Position numbers and translations under genes: made by a program
In this document: positions 58,734 through 64,000 of the stretch, one piece after another
Layout: the number at the start of each line of letters is the position of its first letter
How positions within the stretch are numbered: the first letter of the stretch is position 1
Source: Xenopus tropicalis
Lineage: Eukaryota; Chordata; Amphibia; Anura; Pipidae
DNA length: 64,000 bases
Direction of reading: 5' to 3'
NCBI RefSeq assembly: GCF_000004195.4
Contig: NC_030678.2
Span: forward strand, 32,402,201-32,466,200
The notes under the pieces: generated by a model
Told to the model about the DNA's origin: nothing
Database searches by the model: none
The model's input: the letters and a program-made list of their open reading frames with translations, nothing else

Positions 58734-59839
58734 CTCTGGAAGCCCCTGGTCAATAAACCTTTGACATATAGTACCAGGGTCAACCGTGATGTACAGAATG
58801 TAACTCAAATCAAACAGGCCAGATTTGGCCTTTTCAAACCCAACACAGGTATGTGTAAAGTCAGCACACAATTTTACATTGAATATTGTGTAGACTAGAA
58901 GGCACATACCATGATTAGGAATAAGCAAGGATTCATTGTGGGATCTAGGTCACAACATTTTTTCTTAGAAGCCTCAGGAAGTAGGCAACATCTTAGACCT
59001 GTTCCTATGCATCATGCCTCTGCTGCAATATTTTTTCAGACCTCACTGGATATCTCTATCTAAACTAACAATCACAACATGGCGAGTGCAAGGTTATGTT
59101 TTTTATGTGCCATCAGTAACTAAAGGCACTACTGTGATCTAACCAGTTATCTGCCATTGCTTTAGTAACTGGAAACTTTTCATCTCCCATGAGGCAGGCA
59201 AAAGGGCACCTCCAATCAAAATGTTAAATGTAAATATGCAAGGTAAAAATGTATAGTCGATTTATTGTAAAATATATGGAAAATAAAATGGGCACATTTC
59301 CCTATGAAATGATGAAATCCTTGTCCCCACAATAAACTTAAAGACCAAGTAAAGAAAGATTTACCAAGCAGATGGTTTGTACCTAGGCATTTCTGTTTAA
59401 CTACAAAGTTAAAATCAGACAAAAAAACCTACACATTTTACTCCCAATAATATAAGCCTCGGCAGGTTTGGCCAGTCAGAAAGAGAATTTACTTGCTTCC
59501 AGCATTAAGACCAAAATGAAACCAATTTCTGTTTATTTGTATTCAGGTGTCTATCATATTATGGTCTTAGAGATGTCTCAAGTAAAAGCAGTTTACAGTA
59601 CACGGATGATCATAAAATTTGTAGCTTTTGACAGAAAAAAAAAAGATTGTAAAAAATTTTAAAAAATTTGCTCATGAAGGTCAAAGTATGTGTGCGCTAG
59701 AGAGTTTCCTCTGTAAATTACACAGATGTGGATGAAGAAACACTCTTCCTGAGTGGTGGATTCAAGGTGGAATTAGATGTTTGCATTCAACAGCAATCTC
59801 TTCTTTCTCGTGCATGAAGACATGCAGCATTTCTTTCAG
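58734..59839. other. Downstream flank of blmh, no other gene recognised
   Basis: AT-rich. It would hold the end of a longer blmh 3' UTR if the distal AATAAA near 59532 is used. Confidence 0.45.
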
Positions 59840-59845
59840 TTTATT
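59840..59845 (-). terminator. blmh: Candidate poly(A) signal AATAAA of blmh
   Basis: AATAAA on the minus strand about 90 nt past the blmh stop codon. It is the first such hexamer downstream of the stop and implies a short 3' UTR ending near 59815-59830. Another AATAAA at about 59532 could serve a longer form. Confidence 0.6.
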
Positions 59846-59933
59846 TTCCCCAGGACTACACCAGTTCAGGAAGAGGGTAATAAGTCTTGAAGGTGAAGTG
59901 AACACATCAGAAATGAATGCCGAGGCTTGGCCA

Positions 59934-60082
59934 CTAAGCTAAAGCCCCCATGGGATCCCAGGCAGGCAGGACGACAGGATCCTGCGTCAGCACTTCTAGA
60001 ACATCTTCAGGAACATGCTTCTTGTCCACAACAACTTCATAGACATACTCACTGAACCAGTTATCCGCCATGATTAGGTAAC
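59934..60082 (-). CDS. blmh: blmh (bleomycin hydrolase), last coding exon
   Basis: Bleomycin hydrolase is a cytosolic papain-like cysteine aminopeptidase that forms a self-compartmentalising hexamer. In this family the C-terminal tail lies in the active-site cleft. The exon begins with two bases completing a codon (Gly if the previous exon ends in G), followed by 48 codons and TAG. It reads YLIMADNWFSEYVYEVVVDK at the start and ends LPAWDPMGALA. From memory this matches the vertebrate BLMH C-terminus closely, including the WFSEYVYEVVVD and LPAWDPMGAL blocks. The catalytic Cys, His and Asn lie in upstream exons, which are not seen in the window. The acceptor on the minus strand is a long pyrimidine tract ending in CAG. 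An oddity is that the protein stops at Ala, whereas mammalian BLMH as I recall it has one more residue, Glu. A TAG stands where a GAG would extend it. The exon is intact, so a pseudogene is unlikely. Confidence 0.93.
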
Positions 60083-60110
60083 CTGGGAAAAAGAGGAATC
60101 AGAGGAATTA
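60083..60110 (-). other. blmh: Splice acceptor and pyrimidine tract of blmh last intron
   Basis: Read on the minus strand, the bases just upstream of the exon form a pyrimidine-rich tract ending TTTTTCCCAG, with a TTCTAAT-like branch-point candidate a little further upstream. This fixes the exon's first base at 60082. Confidence 0.85.
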
Positions 60111-60249
60111 GAAATTGATCTTCTATAATACAGAATAGGATAGTAGTGAAATAATTCTTTAAACTGCCCATGCTGCAGCGGCGTATCAAATGAGAGCCTT
60201 TCAACACATTCTCTAGTAAAAGTGAACTAGTTTCTTACATTCCTCAGAT

Positions 60250-61735
60250 CATCATCTTAGCTCTTTTTCTATCTCGCATGCGTCTCCTTCTCCTTCTACT
60301 AACGCTCAGCCTAAAACCCTGATTCGCAACACTCGAATGGTTGATATAACTGCTCTCTCTAACTCTCTCAGTTCTAACCTCTCCTCCTTCTGTGCTTCCT
60401 CTGATCCTGAGTTACTGGTAAATACCTACAACTCTATTTTATCATCCGCAATAAACACCCATGGCCCCCTGCAGCCGCACCGCAGTTGTGCCTGCAATCC
60501 CCGTCCCTGGCTAAACCCTCAAACACGATTTCTGTGCTCCTGTGTACGATCCGCTAAGCGCATTAGGAGGAAATCTCGCATGAAAGCGGATTTCCTCCGC
60601 TATAAATTTCTTATGGTGTGTCTCAATACTGCCCTATCCCAGCCCAAGCTAGTATACTATAACACACTTATAAATAATAATAAATCAAACCCACAGCGAT
60701 TATTTTCCATATTTAACGCACTACTTCATCCTTCACCTAATGAATCAATCGTATCTGAACACACCCCCCAGGAATTTGCTGACTTGGACCCTATGCAGTC
60801 TGATTTTCAGAAAGTGTGGGGGTGCCTCAGGGCTCTGTGCTTGGTCCGTTACTGTTCTCCCTGTACACTCTCTCTTTAGGAGACCTTATTTCTTCTTTTG
60901 GTTTTAAATATCACTTATATGCAGATGACATCCAGATATATTTAGACACCCCTGCACTAACCACTGATGTTCAAACCCAGATTGGTAACTGCCTCCTGGC
61001 TATCTCCTCCTGGATGAACCAACTCAAACTTAACCTAGCTAAAACAGAGATCATGGTCTTCCCGCCCAAACCTAGCCCTTCTCCTCCTTTCACCATCACT
61101 ATTGATGGCATGACCATCAACCCTGTTAATTCTGCACGCTGCCTTGGGGTTATCTTTGACCAGTCACTCTCCTTCTCTAACCATATTAATAACACTGCCA
61201 AAACCTGCCGTTTTTTCCTCCTCAATATTGCCAAGATACACCCCTTCCTTTCACAAGTAACAGCTAAAACACTAATCCATGCCCTTATCCTTTCCTGCTT
61301 AGATTACTGCAATCTCCTACTAACCGGCCTCCCAGACTCCCACCTCTCTCCCCTGCAATCAATCTTAAACTCTGCTGCCAGGATCCTCCTGCTCTCTCCT
61401 AAGAGGGAACCTGCTAAGCCTCACTGAAGCTCTCTAGCATGGCTGCCTGTTAAGCAAAGGGTAGCTTACAAAGTCCTTCTGCTAACATTCAAAGCCCTTC
61501 ACTTCTCTGCTCCTCACTACATTTCTTCACTGGTTACCCAATCACTTAGACTGTAAGCTCTCTGGGGCAGGGACCTCCTTCCTACTGTGTCTCATACCAC
61601 ATGGCATTTATTCCCTGTGCATTTATATATATTTATATACTTCTCCTCCCTGTGTGTAATTTTGTATATTGTAAGATTGCACAGCGCTGCGTACCCTTGT
61701 GGCACTTTATAAATAAAGTTATACATACATACATA
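60250..61735 (+). pseudogene. L2-type LINE in the last intron of blmh, internally deleted
   Basis: The first frame (60337-60815) is a LINE inter-domain region (VNTYNSILSSAINTHGPLQP, PRPWLNPQTRFLC). It jumps at about 60812 into the RT palm [16 protein letters not shown], then YADDIQIYL (catalytic Asp pair, 60918-60929), [18 protein letters not shown] and [18 protein letters not shown], and on to [15 protein letters not shown]. The RT fingers and first catalytic Asp between the two parts are absent. The 3' end carries ATTGTAAGATTGCACAGCGC and CTTTATAAATAAAG, closing in CATA repeats, as in L2 LINEs. It lies antisense to blmh. Not functional. Confidence 0.88.
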
Positions 61736-63656
61736 CTATAGTGTCATTTGGTCAGTTTTGACCCTACTGCTCTACTGTCTGAGACAATTGATATGTCCAA
61801 AACCCATCTGCCCTCTCTTCCTTTCAGATCTGCTCATTGATACAGTAAACACTCTTTTTTTACGCCATATCGTTTTGCAGGACATGCAGTACTGAAATAC
61901 CTAATATCGCTACAGAGGCAAGCATGGTTTAGCTTAAAGGAGCCCCACAAAGCCGCCAAAGAATGATATAACAGACCACGCCTCTTCAATTAGAAAACGG
62001 GAAATATGGAGACTGTATATAAGCACCTTCTAATCAAAAGAGATGCACTACCTGATAGGCAGAATGCCTTCCACTGTGCTGACTGATTTATTGTACTCAC
62101 TATTTCCTTTCTGATGTACCACCCAAATTCCTGCAGGATAGAATTATGTTCCAAACAATATATGCCGAAGAAGACTGGAAGACCCATTCAAAACACAACA
62201 CATTCCTAAAATGAGTCTATGGCACTGTAATGTAAGTACTGAGTGAAAAATATATCTGTGGCACTATAGCTAAAGTGAACACTGCCATGCAGGATAAAAT
62301 AAGGCCTATGTATTATGCATGTATGTACTTAAACACCTAAGCACTTAAGGATAGATTTATTTAACACACAGTTAGGACGAGGTCCCTGTCCCAAAGAGCT
62401 TAGAATCTGACGTCCCAAACTCCGGTACCATAATGAGAAAATCATATGACAGCCTCCTCTCCTACTTGCAAAAGCAGGGGTCACTTTTCCATGGGCAATT
62501 CGATATTTAGAACATCACCCACCTGCAGCTACATTGGGCAAAACATGAAAACTGGTTGGTACAAAATGGAACAAAGGAAGTCTTACTACCCAGTTAGTTA
62601 CTTGCATGGAAAAACATAGCGTTCAACTGAAATCCTGTTTCTTGAGGATCTGCAAATATTTATAGTGTACCATCTGATTTGAAATAATTCTGCAGCTTTT
62701 TTCTGTAAACATGTTTTTTTTTAAATTCTAATTTTCTTTGAAAAGTGGGAAAGTAATGAAAGAAGAGAGAATGGGCAGGGGAAGAGTTGGAGGTGGTGAG
62801 GTGGGGGTTTTATCATCGGCTCTTTATACAGCGCCAGAAAGTTATGCAGTGTAATTACTAATTGTTTAGGAGATCTTATAGCACAAATAAATGGTTCTCT
62901 ACCAGTCTCAGCAGCTAGTGGCTCACCAGCAACATATCACTCCCCACCCTCATTCATGTTGCTCCCAGTAGCCTCAAATTTTTTATTTTTTTTTAAACAG
63001 GTGCCAATTTTTAAATTTCTAGGAGGATTTTGTTTTTAAATTTGGTTTTCTCCAAACAGAGCCTCCTGTGCTGGCAGCCCACATGGGTAACACAGGTTGG
63101 GACCTCTGTTCTAGACAATTATGTAAACTATATCCATTTGCCACAGGCAGTCTTTCTATGTCTATCTATCTAGATTTTATCCAATTTAATTTACCAACCT
63201 CTACACAAATTAGTGAGCTTGAATGCTGGAAGTGCTCAGTTTACTAGCCTTATCCAGATTTATGTGTTAGGTGCTTAGGGACTTTGTAGGATGATACGAT
63301 TCTAGGTGATTTATTGCTCCACATAAAATTGGTAGAAATTTTGTCAACTTTCTGTGTTTTTTGGGTAAATATACAGGGGCACTGGAGAATAGCTATAGAA
63401 TCATCTTAAAAAATGTCTGCTCAAAAATGTAAGTGGCAAATGTTTCCACATGTCCACCATTTGGCAACATTGCCGCAGTTCTACACACAGGTTTTGGTAC
63501 ATGAATAAATGTTTATGTATCAAAATATTTTAAGATATCAAGTACATGAGAATCAAGTCCAGTGGAAAGAGGACAGACTTTCGTAGTAGACGGACACACA
63601 ACCCTGAGTGTCCGCCATATCTTGTAAGGACCATGTGTCTTGGAGGTCTCCTACTC
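61736..63656. other. blmh intron sequence with repeat remnants; no upstream exon seen
   Basis: A short antisense L2-tail remnant (CCCTGTCCCAAAGAGCTTAG, 62384-62403) and a decayed hAT MITE at about 62890-63110 (CAGCTAGTGGCTCACCAGCA, TTGCTCCCAGTAGCCTCAAA, GGTTGGGACCTCTG). I looked on the minus strand for the preceding BLMH exon (the family's ENSWGEDHGHKG block) and did not find it. Confidence 0.5.
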
Positions 63657-64000
63657 CAGCGTTTTTCAACCGCTGTTCCGCGGCACACTAGTGTGCCGCA
63701 AGATGTTGCCTGGTGTGCCGTAGGTGCGGTCCCCTCTGGGACACCTTCCACTTCCTGGCTCCCTGATGCCCGGAAATCGTCACTGCCTGTGACGTCATCC
63801 GGCATCGGATCCAGGAGGGCGGAGCAACCAGAGAGGAGAGGCAGCACTATCCTGCCCTGGCACAACCCGACCGGGGGGAGCAACTGCCCAGGCCCTGCCC
63901 CGACAGACCAGATCCACCAGGGGCCAGGCCCATGCACAGCCGCCCTACTCCCCACCGGAGGACAATCCCGGGACACCCCTGGATGCCGCACCCCAAGACA
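63657..64000 (+). mobile_element. hAT-like repeat, left part, cut by the window end
   Basis: Starts CAGCGTTTTTCAACCGCTGT, followed by GCGGCACACTAGTGTGCCGC and GGTGTGCCGTAGGTGCGG, typical of vertebrate hAT-derived repeats. The GC-rich rest is open on the minus strand (63530-63991) without protein character. The right end lies outside. Confidence 0.65.

Noticed and set aside
63530..63991. 153-codon minus-strand frame
   Set aside because: It lies over a GC-rich hAT-like repeat whose left end is clear at 63657; no protein motif is present.

Overview
This is vertebrate nuclear DNA, almost certainly from a clawed frog (Xenopus; X. tropicalis is my best guess, species not proven). The reasons are many copies of frog-type miniature transposons (T2-like elements with TTAAAGG ends on TTAA sites, TA-flanked 'CAGGTATGGGATCC' elements, palindromic 'GGGCTCTGGCACACG' elements), CR1/L2-type LINE fragments and Tc1 transposases, plus one host exon that encodes the C-terminus of a frog-like bleomycin hydrolase. 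There are no bacterial-type genes. Most open frames in the window are shadows of repeats.

The only host coding sequence I can support is at 59934-60082 on the minus strand: the last coding exon of blmh, with a textbook splice acceptor at 60083-60110 and a poly(A) signal at 59840-59845. The gene continues to the right. Its last intron covers at least 60083-64000 and holds an L2-type LINE and a hAT-type fragment. The ~59.8 kb to the left is the gene's downstream flank, and I recognise no exon there.

Layout: 1-1.6 kb, a run of MITEs with a T2-like element abutting a 'GGCCATACAC' element. 3.8-4.5 kb, two hAT MITEs in opposite orientation. 6.0-8.0 kb, a three-level nest (T2-like > hAT > T2-like). 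8.0-10.2 kb, a second nest (CR1-like LINE > antisense L2 3' end > palindromic MITE). 11.0-11.4 kb, a 20-bp minisatellite. 12.7-14.2 kb, MITEs. 16.6-18.0 kb, MITEs including a 113-bp internal triplication. 18.2-19.2 kb, a dead Tc1 transposase. 19.7-21.7 kb, a LINE 3' end blown up by a 41-bp minisatellite. 21.7-23.0 and 26.2-27.8 kb, two related 34-bp-array hAT elements in opposite orientation, the second carrying another hAT element with a perfect 60-bp hairpin. 28.8-34.2 kb, MITEs. 38.6-41.4 kb, a nearly full-length but broken LINE. 41.4-54.5 kb, more MITEs. 55.6-56.7 kb, a Tc1 copy with a long open transposase frame. 58.5 kb, a hAT MITE. 59.8-64 kb, the 3' end and last intron of blmh.

The main interest is transposon biology: nests datable by target-site duplications, tandem arrays grown inside elements, and insertions at element ends. 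I found no convincing new multi-gene system. Coordinates of elements with target-site duplications are exact; other repeat edges are approximate. Superfamily calls rest on termini and duplications read by eye, not on a database search.
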